The notes below the pieces were generated by a model. The model was not told the DNA's origin. It saw only the letters and a list, made by a program, of their open reading frames with translations, and did no database searches. From assembly GCA_947499735.1 (NCBI GenBank), contig CANMPP010000002.1, positions 496,001 through 560,000 of the forward strand: 64,000 nucleotides of DNA. The letters are read 5' to 3'. The DNA is from an uncultured Pelagimonas sp. GTDB lineage: Bacteria; Pseudomonadota; Alphaproteobacteria; Rhodobacterales; Rhodobacteraceae. The position numbers were made by a program, and so were the translations under genes. Each line of letters starts with the position of its first letter. Position 1 is the first letter of the stretch. Shown one piece after another: positions 19,044-28,999 of this stretch.

Positions 19044-20483
19044 ATGGCGACATCCTCACCTATTGAACCCAGTTTCCGCGAATCGGTAGATCTTATGTTC
19101 AACCGTGCCGTGGCTCTTATGGATCTACCGCCGGGTTTGGTGGAAAAAATTCGTGTATGTAATGCGACATATACGGTGCGTTTTGGCGTGCGTTTGCGCG
19201 GGGATATCAAGACATTCGTTGGCTATCGTTCGGTGCATTCCGAACATATGGAACCTGTCAAAGGCGGCATCCGCTTTTCCATGGGCGTCAATCAAGACGA
19301 GGTAGAGGCGCTCGCGGCTTTGATGACCTATAAATGCGCGCTTGTTGAAACACCGTTTGGTGGGTCCAAAGGGGGATTGTGTATTGATCCCCGTGAATAT
19401 GAAGAGCACGAATTGGAACGTATCACGCGCCGCTTTGCTTATGAATTGGCGAAACGCGATCTGATCCACCCATCGCAAAACGTACCTGCGCCAGATATGG
19501 GCACGGGCGAACGCGAAATGGCGTGGATGGCCGATCAATACGCGCGCATGAATACAACCGACATTAACGCCAAGGCCTGTGTGACTGGTAAGCCGTTGAA
19601 TGCGGGCGGTATTCATGGCCGGGTTGAGGCAACTGGCCGTGGTGTTCAATACGCGCTACGTGAATTTTTCCGCAATCCTGAAGATGTGGCAGCGGCTGGA
19701 CTATCTGGCAGTCTGGATGGAAAGCGCGTGATCGTGCAGGGCCTCGGCAATGTGGGGTATCATGCGGCTAAATTCCTAAGCGACGAAGATGGCGCTAAGG
19801 TGATCGGCATTATCGAACGGGACGGTGCATTATTTAATGCGGAAGACGGTTTGGATGTCGACGATGTTTTCCAATGGCTGCGTGCCAATGGTGGCGTCAA
19901 AGGATATCCAAAGGCGACCTATGTCGAAAACGGTGCTGCTGTTCTGGAAGAAGCGTGCGATATTTTGGTTCCCGCCGCTCTGGAAGGGGTGATCAATCTT
20001 GGCAATGCCGAGAGGATCCAAGCGCCATTGATCATCGAGGCGGCCAACGGCCCGGTGACTGCGGGTGCTGACGAAATCCTACGCAAGAAAGGCTGCGTTA
20101 TCATTCCTGATATGTATGCCAATGCGGGCGGTGTGACTGTGTCCTATTTCGAATGGGTGAAAAACCTCAGCCATATTCGATTTGGACGCATGCAGCGCCG
20201 TCAGGAAGAGGCGCGCCACCAATTGGTTGTCGATGAGCTAGAGGCGCTATCTGACTCGATGGGCAATGCATGGAGCTTATCACCAAGCTTTAAGGCGAAA
20301 TATCTGCGTGGTGCTGGCGAATTGGAATTGGTGCGCTCGGGGTTGGATGACACGATGCGCACGGCCTATCAATCCATGCGTGAGGTTTGGCATTCCCGCG
20401 ATGACGTGACTGATTTGCGCACAGCCGCATATTTGGTGTCGATCGACCGTGTTGCGCAAAGTTATCGCGCAAAGGGTCTGTAA
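19044..20483 (+). CDS. Glu/Leu/Phe/Val dehydrogenase (glutamate dehydrogenase)
   Basis: Oxidative deamination of glutamate to 2-oxoglutarate and ammonia, or the reverse. 479 residues. The substrate domain has KGGIRFSMGVNQDEVEALAA and ETPFGGSKGGL with the catalytic Lys region, then NVPAPDMGTGEREMAWM. The nucleotide fold shows VQGLGNVGYHAAKFL near residue 230. The GxGxxG motif and lack of a C-terminal extension fit an NAD(P)-dependent GDH of the alphaproteobacterial type. A leucine-type enzyme is less likely. GGGAGAAG lies just before the ATG. Confidence 0.92.
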   Translation: MATSSPIEPSFRESVDLMFNRAVALMDLPPGLVEKIRVCNATYTVRFGVRLRGDIKTFVGYRSVHSEHMEPVKGGIRFSMGVNQDEVEALAALMTYKCALVETPFGGSKGGLCIDPREYEEHELERITRRFAYELAKRDLIHPSQNVPAPDMGTGEREMAWMADQYARMNTTDINAKACVTGKPLNAGGIHGRVEATGRGVQYALREFFRNPEDVAAAGLSGSLDGKRVIVQGLGNVGYHAAKFLSDEDGAKVIGIIERDGALFNAEDGLDVDDVFQWLRANGGVKGYPKATYVENGAAVLEEACDILVPAALEGVINLGNAERIQAPLIIEAANGPVTAGADEILRKKGCVIIPDMYANAGGVTVSYFEWVKNLSHIRFGRMQRRQEEARHQLVVDELEALSDSMGNAWSLSPSFKAKYLRGAGELELVRSGLDDTMRTAYQSMREVWHSRDDVTDLRTAAYLVSIDRVAQSYRAKGL

Positions 20484-20619
20484 ATAGGTCATAGCTGGGT
20501 GGCATGTGGCCAGAACCAGCCGAAAGAAATAGGTGCGCGTTTCAGGATCTGGTGATCCTTCGCGCGCCTGTGATAAGCAGTCCCACAACGCCGACAGAAC
20601 AAGTGTTGAGGAGTGTGGC

Positions 20620-20892
20620 ATGCGTTTGACGATATTTCTGACCCTTTTCGTGGCCGCAGGACCCGCTTTTGCGCAAAATAAGGCCGATTGTGAAAAGCAG
20701 GCCGAAATCGTGATGAGCGCGGTTGAGGGTCGGGCAGATGGCCAATCGAAACGCAAAACGCGCAGCGCATTGACTGATGCGCTGGGCAAAGATGCCGCAA
20801 AAGCGTTGTCTGATTGGATCTATACATTGGAACCCGACCAGCTGACGGATGCGGTCGGCGTGGCGTATCAGGCGCAATGCGAAGCGCTGTAA
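20620..20892 (+). CDS. Small exported hypothetical protein
   Basis: A 90-residue protein with a clear signal peptide (MRLTIFLTLFVAAGPAFAQ) and a mature part of about 71 residues, mostly helical and containing two Cys (one near its start, one at its end) that could form a disulfide. Not recognised by function. GAGGAG precedes the ATG. It lies directly upstream of dnaG, 71 bp away. Confidence 0.75.
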   Translation: MRLTIFLTLFVAAGPAFAQNKADCEKQAEIVMSAVEGRADGQSKRKTRSALTDALGKDAAKALSDWIYTLEPDQLTDAVGVAYQAQCEAL

Positions 20893-20963
20893 TATGCGAT
20901 ACATTTTACCGATCGTTCGGGGCGGGGCTTGGCAAGCGGCGCAGAAAACCCGATAAGGTAAAG

Positions 20964-22928
20964 ATGAGCCTACCCCCCGGATTTTTGGATGAATTGCGAA
21001 CCCGTGTTAGCCTGTCCCAAGTGGTCGGGCGAAAAGTCACGTGGGATCAACGCAAGTCTAACCAAGGCAAAGGCGACCTATGGGCGCCATGCCCTTTCCA
21101 CCATGAAAAAACTGCGTCGTTTCATGTGGATGATAAGAAGGGGTTTTACTATTGCTTTGGTTGTCAGGCCAAAGGCGATGCACTTGGGTTCATTAAAGAA
21201 ACCGAGAATGTTTCGTTCATGGAGGCTGTAGAGATTTTGGCGGCTGAGGCGGGCATGCCCATGCCGGCCCGAGATCCCCGCGCCAAAGAGCAAGCAGACC
21301 GCAGAACTCAGCTTATAGAAGTTGTGGAAGCGGCAACACGTTTTTTCCGAATGGCGTTGCAATCCAATGCGGGTGGCGAAGCGCGTGCATATTTGGCGCG
21401 GCGCGGGATGCCTGCAAACCTATTGGATCAATTCGAGATTGGTTTTGCCCCAGCGGGGTGGGACAATCTACGTGAAGCGCTGAAAGCGCAGGGTATTTCG
21501 GTTCAGATGATGCTGGACTGTGGCTTGGTCAAAGCGTCAGATAAGGGGCGCGAACCCTATGATGTGTTCCGAAATCGCATCATGTTCCCCATTCGTGACG
21601 CACGCGGGCGCGCCATTGCTTTTGGCGGGCGGGCGATGGATCCCAATGACAATGCCAAATATCTGAACTCGCCGGAAACCGAGCTGTTTGATAAATCCCG
21701 GAACCTTTATAATTTCAAAGGTGCCCGTGAAGCGTCCGGCAAAGGTCAAACACTGATTGTGGGTGAGGGCTATATGGATGTTATTGCCCTGACCGAAGCC
21801 GGGTTCGGGGCGTCTGTTGCGCCATTGGGAACCGCGGTGACGGAAAGTCAGCTGCAATTGATGTGGCGCGTTTCGGATGAACCGGTCATCGCATTGGATG
21901 GCGATAAGGCTGGTTTGCGTGCCGCCTATCGCGTGATCGATTTGGCTTTGCCCTTGCTGGAGGCCGGGAAATCTTTGCGCTTTGCGCTTATGCCGGAAGG
22001 TGAAGATCCTGACAGCTTGTTGCGCGCGAAGGGATCAGAGGCCGTGGCACAGGTGCTGCGCGATGCGATCCCAACGGTCGATTTGCTGTGGCGGCAAGAG
22101 ACTGAGGGTAAGGTTCTGGACAGTCCAGAACGCAAGGCCGCGTTGGACAAATCCCTGCGTGAGCGTATTCTAAAAATCCAGGATCCGTCTTTGCGCCGCC
22201 ATTATGGCGAAGCCATCAAAGATCTGCGTTGGAAAGCGTTCCGCCCGCAAGGTGGCTTTAAGAAGAAGACCAAAGGTGGCTTTCGCCAACGTCGCGCTGG
22301 TGGTCCCGAATACTTGTATGACGATGTGCGCCCCGAAACCCGGCAGTCTCCGATTTTGGAAATGAAAAGCGCGGAAACCGTGTGCGAGGTGATGATCCTG
22401 GCCATGTGCCTGCGAAAACCGCATCTGTTTGACGAATTTGAAAGCCGTTTGATGCTTTTAGAGGGGCTGAATGAGGATCATGGAGTTGTTTTGAACGCCA
22501 TCATCGCCTCTCAAACGGCGCGAGATGAGGATTTCATCGTCCATGTTGCGGAAATTGCCGGACCGGCGCGGGTTGAAAGTGTTTTGTCCCATCCCCATGT
22601 GAAGGCCAGTGTTGCATTGCGCCCCGGTGCAGACCCAGAATTGGGGCCTGCGGTATTGCAAGAACAACTGGATAAACTGTCTTCCATGCGGGGGCATATG
22701 GAAGAATTGGATGAAGCCCTGAACGACATATATGACACGTCTTCTGAAGCGGTCACATGGCGTTTGGCGCAATCCGCACAGGCCCGCAATGCAGCGGGCA
22801 AAGCGAATATGGAAGCAAGCACTGAATTCGATGTCGGGGATAATGGCGCGTTGATGGACAAAGAAGAACGCACCGCATTCGATGATTTGGTCAGTGCGAT
22901 TCGCTTTGATAAATCTAAGAAAGGCTGA
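20964..22928 (+). CDS. dnaG: DNA primase
   Basis: Makes RNA primers at the replication fork. 654 residues: CHC2 zinc finger (CPFHHEKTASF and FYYCFGC, about 40-65), RNAP-like core with EIGFAPAGWDNL and NRIMFPIRDARGR, the TOPRIM domain with VGEGYMDVIAL and ALDGDKAG (metal-binding acidic residues), and a C-terminal helical DnaB-binding region. I chose ATG 20964, where family homology begins (SLPPGFLDELRTRVS). It precedes rpoD, the usual macromolecular-synthesis order. Confidence 0.97.
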   Translation: MSLPPGFLDELRTRVSLSQVVGRKVTWDQRKSNQGKGDLWAPCPFHHEKTASFHVDDKKGFYYCFGCQAKGDALGFIKETENVSFMEAVEILAAEAGMPMPARDPRAKEQADRRTQLIEVVEAATRFFRMALQSNAGGEARAYLARRGMPANLLDQFEIGFAPAGWDNLREALKAQGISVQMMLDCGLVKASDKGREPYDVFRNRIMFPIRDARGRAIAFGGRAMDPNDNAKYLNSPETELFDKSRNLYNFKGAREASGKGQTLIVGEGYMDVIALTEAGFGASVAPLGTAVTESQLQLMWRVSDEPVIALDGDKAGLRAAYRVIDLALPLLEAGKSLRFALMPEGEDPDSLLRAKGSEAVAQVLRDAIPTVDLLWRQETEGKVLDSPERKAALDKSLRERILKIQDPSLRRHYGEAIKDLRWKAFRPQGGFKKKTKGGFRQRRAGGPEYLYDDVRPETRQSPILEMKSAETVCEVMILAMCLRKPHLFDEFESRLMLLEGLNEDHGVVLNAIIASQTARDEDFIVHVAEIAGPARVESVLSHPHVKASVALRPGADPELGPAVLQEQLDKLSSMRGHMEELDEALNDIYDTSSEAVTWRLAQSAQARNAAGKANMEASTEFDVGDNGALMDKEERTAFDDLVSAIRFDKSKKG

Positions 22929-23000
22929 TGTTTACATGGCCTTTGTGCGACGTTTGTGAAAGAAACGTAGAGGAATTGACGCTAACTACGTGTATCGGCG

Positions 23001-23037
23001 ACCGAATCAGGGTATTGATTCGGTTTAAGCCGAATCA
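23001..23037 (+). promoter_or_regulatory. Three-arm alternating inverted repeat in the rpoD leader
   Basis: CCGAATCA (23002-23009), TGATTCGG (23016-23023) and CCGAATCA (23030-23037) are spaced by 6 nt each. The middle arm can pair with either flank, giving two mutually exclusive 8-9-bp hairpins ending 25 bp before the rpoD ATG. The same repeats could be tandem protein-binding sites. Neither form has a T-run, so it is not a simple terminator. Confidence 0.65.
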
Positions 23038-23062
23038 CCGTTCCGTCTATCAGGAGATCTGA

Positions 23063-25060
23063 ATGGCCGCCAAGGATAACGAAGACGCCAAGCCGCAGGA
23101 CGAGGATGTAAGCCTCGACATGTCGCAGGCAGCTGTAAAAAAGATGATCGCCGAAGCACGTGAGCGCGGCTACATCACCTATGATCAGTTGAATGAAGTG
23201 CTGCCGCCGGATCAGGTGTCTTCCGACCAAATCGAAGACGTGATGTCTATGCTCTCTGAAATGGGCATTCAGGTCACAGAAGACGATGAAGAAGCGGAAG
23301 AGGACGGCACAGACAAAGGTGCGACCGATCTGGTTGCGTCACAAAAGCCAGGTGAAATCACGCTGGCTGGATCCAATAACGAAAAACTGGATCGTACCGA
23401 CGACCCTGTCCGCATGTATCTGCGTGAAATGGGTTCGGTGGAACTGCTGTCTCGTGAAGGTGAGATCGCGATTGCGAAACGGATCGAGGCCGGTCGCAAT
23501 ACGATGATCGCTGGGCTTTGTGAAAGCCCGTTGACCTTTCAGGCGATCACGATCTGGCGCGAAGAACTTCTGAGCGAAGATATTTTGCTGCGCGATGTGA
23601 TCGATCTGGAAACCACGTTCTCGGGTCAGATGGATGAAGAAGGCGAAATTGAAGAGCCGGTTGTCGACCCTTCTGCCGCGCCCGTCGCCCCTGCCGCCAA
23701 AGCTGACAGTTCTGAACCGGAACTGGATGCGGATGGCAATCCGATTGTCGCGCAAGACGATGACGATGATGACGAAGACGATCAGGCGAACATGTCCCTC
23801 GCGGCAATGGAAGCTGCCCTAAAACCAAGTGTTTTGGAAACGTTGGATCGTATCGCGGCCGATTACATGACCTTGTCCGAAATGCAGGACAGCCGTATTT
23901 CCGCGACTTTGAATGAAGACGGATCTTTCAGCCAGGTTGATGAAGATCAGTATCAGGCGCTGCGCAGTGAAATCGTTATTCTGGTGAATGAACTTCACCT
24001 GCATAACAACCGTATTGAAGCTTTGATTGACCAGCTTTACGGCATCAACCGTCGTATCATGTCGATCGACAGCGCGATGGTGAAGCTGGCGGATCAGGCC
24101 CGGATCAACCGTCGTGAATTCGTCAATGAATATCGTGGCCACGAGCTGGATCCAAACTGGATGGATCGTATGTCTGAAAAGACGGGTCGTGCGTGGCAGA
24201 TGTTTATCGAGCGTTCGTCTGATAAAGTGGAAGATCTGCGGGCCGATATGGCACAAGTTGGTCAATATGTTGGTTTGGATATCAGCGAATTCCGCCGCAT
24301 TGTTGGTCAGGTTCAAAAGGGCGAAAAAGAAGCGCGTCAGGCCAAGAAAGAAATGGTCGAGGCGAACCTTCGTCTGGTTATTTCGATTGCGAAAAAATAC
24401 ACAAACCGTGGTCTGCAATTCTTGGATCTGATCCAGGAAGGTAACATTGGTTTGATGAAAGCAGTCGATAAATTCGAATATCGTCGTGGTTACAAATTCT
24501 CGACCTATGCGACGTGGTGGATCCGTCAGGCGATTACACGCTCTATCGCGGATCAGGCGCGTACGATCCGTATTCCAGTGCACATGATCGAAACGATCAA
24601 CAAACTGGTGCGGACAGGTCGTCAGATGCTGCACGAGATTGGTCGTGAACCGACGCCAGAGGAATTGGCAGAAAAGCTGCAAATGCCTTTGGAAAAGGTC
24701 CGCAAGGTGATGAAAATCGCCAAGGAACCGATTTCTTTGGAAACACCGATTGGCGACGAAGAAGATTCGCAGCTTGGCGATTTCATCGAGGACAAGAATG
24801 CGGTCCTGCCTTTGGACAGCGCCATTCAGGAAAACCTCAAAGAAACCACGACACGGGTTCTGTCTTCTCTTACGCCACGTGAGGAACGTGTTCTGCGCAT
24901 GCGCTTTGGCATTGGTATGAATACTGACCACACATTGGAAGAGGTTGGTCAACAGTTTAGCGTGACACGTGAACGTATCCGTCAGATCGAGGCGAAAGCC
25001 CTTCGTAAGCTGAAGCATCCGTCGCGGTCGCGTAAGCTGCGGTCTTTCCTGGATCAATAA
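23063..25060 (+). CDS. rpoD: RNA polymerase primary sigma factor RpoD (sigma-70)
   Basis: Housekeeping sigma factor. 665 residues: region 1.1 (about 25-80), an acidic low-complexity stretch, region 1.2 ([21 protein letters not shown]), a long non-conserved insert, region 2 with [22 protein letters not shown] and [15 protein letters not shown], region 3 and region 4 with [20 protein letters not shown]. Two Asp/Glu runs (about residues 73-83 and 232-242) are striking. The upstream leader holds the alternating repeat at 23001-23037. Confidence 0.98.
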   Translation: MAAKDNEDAKPQDEDVSLDMSQAAVKKMIAEARERGYITYDQLNEVLPPDQVSSDQIEDVMSMLSEMGIQVTEDDEEAEEDGTDKGATDLVASQKPGEITLAGSNNEKLDRTDDPVRMYLREMGSVELLSREGEIAIAKRIEAGRNTMIAGLCESPLTFQAITIWREELLSEDILLRDVIDLETTFSGQMDEEGEIEEPVVDPSAAPVAPAAKADSSEPELDADGNPIVAQDDDDDDEDDQANMSLAAMEAALKPSVLETLDRIAADYMTLSEMQDSRISATLNEDGSFSQVDEDQYQALRSEIVILVNELHLHNNRIEALIDQLYGINRRIMSIDSAMVKLADQARINRREFVNEYRGHELDPNWMDRMSEKTGRAWQMFIERSSDKVEDLRADMAQVGQYVGLDISEFRRIVGQVQKGEKEARQAKKEMVEANLRLVISIAKKYTNRGLQFLDLIQEGNIGLMKAVDKFEYRRGYKFSTYATWWIRQAITRSIADQARTIRIPVHMIETINKLVRTGRQMLHEIGREPTPEELAEKLQMPLEKVRKVMKIAKEPISLETPIGDEEDSQLGDFIEDKNAVLPLDSAIQENLKETTTRVLSSLTPREERVLRMRFGIGMNTDHTLEEVGQQFSVTRERIRQIEAKALRKLKHPSRSRKLRSFLDQ

Positions 25061-25076
25061 ACCTTACGGGGCTGCA

Positions 25077-25349
25077 ATGTCATTTTTTGCGAAACTCTTT
25101 GGATCCAAACCTTCGGCGAAACAGCCGGAGGGTGTGGAATATAAGGATTGCATGATTTTCATGGCGTTGGAATCCGGTGATGGTGGGTATCGTGTTGGCG
25201 CGCGGATTGAAAAAGTGATCGAGGGTGAAACCAAGTCGCATATGATGATCCGCGCCGATCGTATTAATAGCGTTGAAGAGGCCGAGCAGGTCTCTTTGAA
25301 CAAGGCCAAAATGTTGATCGACCAAATGGGCGATAAGATTTTTGGCTAG
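25077..25349 (+). CDS. HlyU family protein
   Basis: A 90-residue protein of the alphaproteobacterial HlyU family (Pfam HlyU-type, distinct from the ArsR-like Vibrio HlyU). Recognised by EYKDCMIFMALESGDGGYRV and the polar C-terminus ending in DQMGDKIFG. The biochemical role is not established to my knowledge. It starts 16 bp after rpoD and is followed after 11 bp by the reductase gene, so it is probably cotranscribed. Confidence 0.8.
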   Translation: MSFFAKLFGSKPSAKQPEGVEYKDCMIFMALESGDGGYRVGARIEKVIEGETKSHMMIRADRINSVEEAEQVSLNKAKMLIDQMGDKIFG

Positions 25350-25360
25350 GCTTTAGGCCA

Positions 25361-25915
25361 ATGACGGATCCAGTCTTTAAACTTGTTGTTGTCAGCACCG
25401 AGGACGGGTTTATCGCGCGTGAACCCGGTCATACCCCATATGATTGGGCCAGTGCGGAAGAACAGGATATCTTTTTCCGCGAAGTTGATACAGCAGACTG
25501 GGGTATCATGGGTCGCGGCACGCATGAAGCAGCTGACAAACCTCATCGTCGTCGCATTGTTTTCTCGGGACAAGTGACCGCGCCGGAATGGCGGCGTGAC
25601 ACACAGGTGTGGATCGATCCGGGCAACATTTCTGCTCATGACTTGCCCAAGCTGGTAGGGGGGCATCATTCTTTTCAAACTGGGCTGATCCTAGGCGGGA
25701 CCCGCGTCCATGACTGGTTTCATGGGCAGGGCGCAATTGACGAAATTCTGCTGACGGTTGAACCTATCCGCTTTGGTCAAGGCCTTCCTATCTTCACGAA
25801 CCAGCCGGTTGGGTGCCCTGAAACGGTTTTGCAGCAAGCAGGGTATGTTCTGCGGGATGCGCAAACGCTGAATGCCACTGGCACGCGTTTGCTACGGTAC
25901 GAAAGGGCAGACTAA
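25361..25915 (+). CDS. Dihydrofolate-reductase-fold protein (RibD C-terminal-like)
   Basis: 184 residues with the RibD-C/DHFR fold: the opening FKLVVVSTEDGFIA is the usual first strand, GIMGRGTHEAA is the nucleotide-binding turn, and GGTRVHDWFHGQGAIDEILLTVEP is the C-terminal signature. Probably a pyridine-nucleotide-dependent reductase. The substrate is unknown, and a role in riboflavin synthesis is not shown because no rib genes are present. The broken yjbQ gene starts 1 bp after its stop. Confidence 0.8.
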   Translation: MTDPVFKLVVVSTEDGFIAREPGHTPYDWASAEEQDIFFREVDTADWGIMGRGTHEAADKPHRRRIVFSGQVTAPEWRRDTQVWIDPGNISAHDLPKLVGGHHSFQTGLILGGTRVHDWFHGQGAIDEILLTVEPIRFGQGLPIFTNQPVGCPETVLQQAGYVLRDAQTLNATGTRLLRYERAD

Positions 25916-25916
25916 T

Positions 25917-26324
25917 ATGCATACAGAACTGGTGATCCAAACACGAGGGTAGGGCCTGTATGAATTCACCCGCGATGTTGCACGTTGGGTATCTGGAACG
26001 GGTGTTTTGACCATGTTGGTGCGGCACACATCTGCCAGCTTGCTGATACAAGAGAATGCAGATCCAGAAGTGCAAAGCGATCTTCTGGCCTATTTTCAAC
26101 GTCTCGTACCGCCGACAACGGATCCGAGCATGTCCTATTTGACCCACACCTATGAAGGGCCGGATGATATGCCTGCTCATATCAAATCGGCGCTTTTGCC
26201 GGTTAGTTTGCAGATCCCCGTTGTTGATGGGCATATGCAGCTGGGCACATGGCAAGGGATCTATTTGTTCGAACATCGCGACGCACCACATCAGCGCCGC
26301 ATCTCATTGATGATGCCGGATTAA
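25917..26324 (+). pseudogene. YjbQ / secondary thiamine-phosphate synthase family gene with in-frame amber stop
   Basis: Read in one frame from ATG 25917 the gene encodes MHTELVIQTRG, then TAG at 25950-25952, then GLYEFTRDVARWVSGTG and the full YjbQ core including RHTSASLLIQENADPEVQ, DPSMSYLTHTYEGPDDM and GTWQGIYLFEHRD. In family members the amber position is usually Gln or Lys, so a single CAG- or AAG-to-TAG change explains it. An intact reading frame resumes immediately, and the longest ATG-initiated remnant (26007-26324, 105 residues) would lack the first strands. The segment before VRHTS also seems a few residues shorter than I recall for the family. Either a recent pseudogene, a sequencing error, or a shortened product from an internal start. 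Confidence 0.75.
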
Positions 26325-26464
26325 ACCCTATTTTGTGGTGTAAATTCAGCTCTACCCAAAACCTACCAATGCCCCTATAGTGACTGTGGATAAGTCGGGT
26401 GGCACAACAATAAAAAAGCGGTAGCCCGAAACTGTCGAACCAGAATACAAAAAGGGGACAGGGC

Positions 26465-26944
26465 ATGCGGTGTCCGTTTTGCGGAAATATAGACACTCAG
26501 GTTAAGGATTCACGCCCAGCCGAAGATCACGTTTCAATCCGGCGTCGCCGGTTTTGTTCGGCCTGTGGCGGGCGGTTTACCACGTATGAGCGGGTTCAGT
26601 TGCGCGATTTGGTTGTGATCAAATCCAATGGGCGTCGCGAAGATTTTGATCGTATCAAAATGGAACGCTCTATTCGAATAGCGCTTCAGAAACGCCCGAT
26701 TGAACCGGATCGCGTGGATCAGATGATTTCCGGGATTGTCCGCCGACTGGAAAGCATGGGTGAAACCGACGTGTCTTCCAAACAGATTGGTGAGATCGTC
26801 ATGGAAACCTTGGCACGTATTGATACGGTGGCCTATGTGCGCTTTGCGTCTGTCTATAAAAATTTCCAGGCGGCCGATGACTTCGACAAGTTTGTCAGTG
26901 AATTGCGCCCTGATGTTCCACCCGATCTCGGTAAAAAGACCTGA
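26465..26944 (+). CDS. nrdR: Transcriptional repressor NrdR
   Basis: ATP/dATP-sensing repressor of ribonucleotide reductase genes. 159 residues: N-terminal zinc ribbon with CPFC (3-6) and CSAC (31-34), the [18 protein letters not shown] motif, then an ATP-cone (about 49-139). Normal length. No clear NrdR-box pair was seen in its own promoter. The upstream gap holds a single TGTGGATAA (26385-26393). Confidence 0.96.
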   Translation: MRCPFCGNIDTQVKDSRPAEDHVSIRRRRFCSACGGRFTTYERVQLRDLVVIKSNGRREDFDRIKMERSIRIALQKRPIEPDRVDQMISGIVRRLESMGETDVSSKQIGEIVMETLARIDTVAYVRFASVYKNFQAADDFDKFVSELRPDVPPDLGKKT

Positions 26945-26965
26945 AATAACGGGATAGATCCAATG

Positions 26966-28996
26966 TCAGTTACGCCATAAATATGCGTAACTGGCGAATA
27001 GGCCTTGGGTTTTCGACAATATCCGATTTACGCGACTTGGCCGGCCAGCTTGGCCGGTAGCGAGCCTGTGCAGGGCAATTTCAACCGGGCAGGGTTGGCC
27101 TGTGATTGGATCCCAATACTGAGGATATTCAATCAAGCAGGCATAAATCAATTGATTGAGATCCGGTCTGGGCGCGATCAGGCGGTGTTCAGGAACAGGA
27201 CCCAGATCGCGTGTTAAACCCCAGCCCGCGTAAAAAGGCACACCCAGCGTCGTAACTTTGCATCCGCGCATCAGTGCTTCAAAACCAGACAAAGAGGTCA
27301 TGGTCCAAACCTCTTGGACAAGGGGATAGATGTCTGAAATCGGGGTTTTGGATAGGGTTACATCCGCAAAGCATTCGGGGTTTTGAACATGGCCCTTGCG
27401 TAGGCCTGCCTCAACATCGGGATGGGGTTTCCAGATGATCACAGCATCTGGATTGTCCTGCCGGGCACGTTTTAATAAGGCTTCATTGCTTTGCAAATTT
27501 GGGCTGCCCAATAGAATCGATGCATCGTCTTCCACTTGACCCGTAACCAAAATGCGGTGCCCTTTGGGCAAGTCTGGCACGGTGCCCGTCAGATTGTATT
27601 TACTGATGTTTTGGCGCAGAATTTCCGCTCGAATGTTTTCTGATCTGATCTGAACATATTGATCTGTGCGAAGGGCACATTCCATGATGGATGTTTCTAG
27701 ATCCGATGGCTGGCTGGGATCAAAATAGATGCCCGTTTGATCGGTGATCAGTGATATTGGGGGGACCAATTCCGCACCTAAGCCACGGGATCTAATGAAG
27801 CCATCTTCGATACGATAGCAATCTGCATTGGTTGGCGCAGGTTTGCTGCCCCAAACCATGATGGGCCGGTCGGATGAGGGTGGCAGAGTGTCTTTTGTTT
27901 TGAAGATAATCTTTTTTCTGCGCCCAAAATACCGCTGAAAAAACCCTCTTTTCCAAAGGCGAATGCCGTAGGCGGTCCAGCCTTTGTAATTTTCACGCCA
28001 TGCTCTGGTTTTGGCTTCGAGCGCTGACAGGATGTCTTCTAATTCGCATTTTTTATTGGTGTAGGGATCGCACCAGATTGGATAGTGGATCATCGCCCCT
28101 AAGAACAATTGCGCACGGGTTAGATTGCGCGTGCGGCGTGGCAGCGGGATTTCGTCATCGCTTAGGCCCCAACCTGCGTAAAATGGGGTTCCGAACACGC
28201 GTGGCTTATGTCCTGCAATGATCGCGTCAAACCCCATTTGCGAGGAAAGCGTGTAAACCCGGATTGCCCCTTCAAGCAAAACCATTGGGGCGATATTGCT
28301 GTCGCAGATTTCGACCGGTCCCGTGGCATCAGATGTTTGGAAATGTCCGGCGCGAAAGCCTTGATTTGTCTCGGGATGAGCTTTGATCAAGATGCGTGCG
28401 CCAGGATTTTCTTCCCGAGCATAATAAAGCATTTCGAGGAACCGGTTGCGATTGCCAGAGCTGGCTTTGACCGAGGCATCTCCAAGGATCTGATCAACAA
28501 CCAACACGTAGCCAGGTGTAGGGATCGCGGCACTAGGATCGTCTGCGCTGTATTTGCTCAATCGGCTTGTTTTGATCCGCATCATTGCTGATTTGGCCCG
28601 GTTTAGGTCAGCGGCATTGTCGAGAGGATCTGTGTTTAGCAATGTTTCCAGATCAGAGGGACGAGAGCTGTCAAAATGAATGCCGCTCTTGTCGATGAGC
28701 AGTCCGAGGGGCGGTTCCCCTGCGCGCCCGGGATGCATTGAACGTAAAAAAGCGTCTTCGATTCTGATCAGATGGGCATCACGCGCTTTTGCTATGGTTT
28801 CGCCACGATGGCTGGTGGGTGACATGCCCCACACCGCAACGCTGTCGCCAGCCTTGGGGCGGCCCAATGTAATTTGGTAGCCTGCACAAGCCAGAATTCG
28901 GCGCAGATGCCTTTGCCAAAGAAAACCGCCGTTAAAGACAAAAAGATGCTGGAGAGAGGGCTCACCAGCATCAGATTTTTTACCGAATGGGTTCAA
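26966..28996 (-). CDS. kpsC: Capsule polysaccharide Kdo-linker transferase KpsC
   Basis: Builds the beta-Kdo linker on lysophosphatidylglycerol for group 2/3-type capsules, at the inner face of the membrane. 676 residues with two homologous GT modules: the first with IRIEDAFLRSMHPGR, ILIKAHPE and GTPFYAGWGLSDDE, the second (from about 370) with YRIEDGFIRSRGLGA, IIWKPHPDVEAG and GVPFYAGWGLTRD. This dual-module plan is typical. The first in-frame start is TTG at 28996, two codons after the kpsD TAA and in the same frame, with no good ribosome site, so translation probably depends on reinitiation. Confidence 0.9.
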   Translation of the reverse strand: MNPFGKKSDAGEPSLQHLFVFNGGFLWQRHLRRILACAGYQITLGRPKAGDSVAVWGMSPTSHRGETIAKARDAHLIRIEDAFLRSMHPGRAGEPPLGLLIDKSGIHFDSSRPSDLETLLNTDPLDNAADLNRAKSAMMRIKTSRLSKYSADDPSAAIPTPGYVLVVDQILGDASVKASSGNRNRFLEMLYYAREENPGARILIKAHPETNQGFRAGHFQTSDATGPVEICDSNIAPMVLLEGAIRVYTLSSQMGFDAIIAGHKPRVFGTPFYAGWGLSDDEIPLPRRTRNLTRAQLFLGAMIHYPIWCDPYTNKKCELEDILSALEAKTRAWRENYKGWTAYGIRLWKRGFFQRYFGRRKKIIFKTKDTLPPSSDRPIMVWGSKPAPTNADCYRIEDGFIRSRGLGAELVPPISLITDQTGIYFDPSQPSDLETSIMECALRTDQYVQIRSENIRAEILRQNISKYNLTGTVPDLPKGHRILVTGQVEDDASILLGSPNLQSNEALLKRARQDNPDAVIIWKPHPDVEAGLRKGHVQNPECFADVTLSKTPISDIYPLVQEVWTMTSLSGFEALMRGCKVTTLGVPFYAGWGLTRDLGPVPEHRLIAPRPDLNQLIYACLIEYPQYWDPITGQPCPVEIALHRLATGQAGRPSRVNRILSKTQGLFASYAYLWRN
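26967..26993. other. 9-bp hairpin at the convergent nrdR/kpsC ends
   Basis: CAGTTACGC (26967-26975), 9-nt loop, GCGTAACTG (26985-26993). It overlaps the last codons of kpsC and lies 23 bp after the nrdR stop. There is no T-run, so it could be a weak bidirectional transcript end. Confidence 0.4.
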
Positions 28997-28999
28997 GGA

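Noticed and set aside
23819-25057. 412-codon minus-strand open frame opposite rpoD
   Set aside because: Antisense shadow of rpoD produced by its codon bias; no ribosome site or recognisable domain.
26385-26393. TGTGGATAA, a perfect DnaA-box 9-mer upstream of nrdR
   Set aside because: Only one copy is seen. A given 9-mer is expected about 0.5 times in 128 kb of both strands, so it does not indicate an origin.
26967-26993. Considered as an intrinsic terminator for nrdR
   Set aside because: The stem is perfect but lacks a T-run on either strand; kept only as a hairpin of uncertain role.
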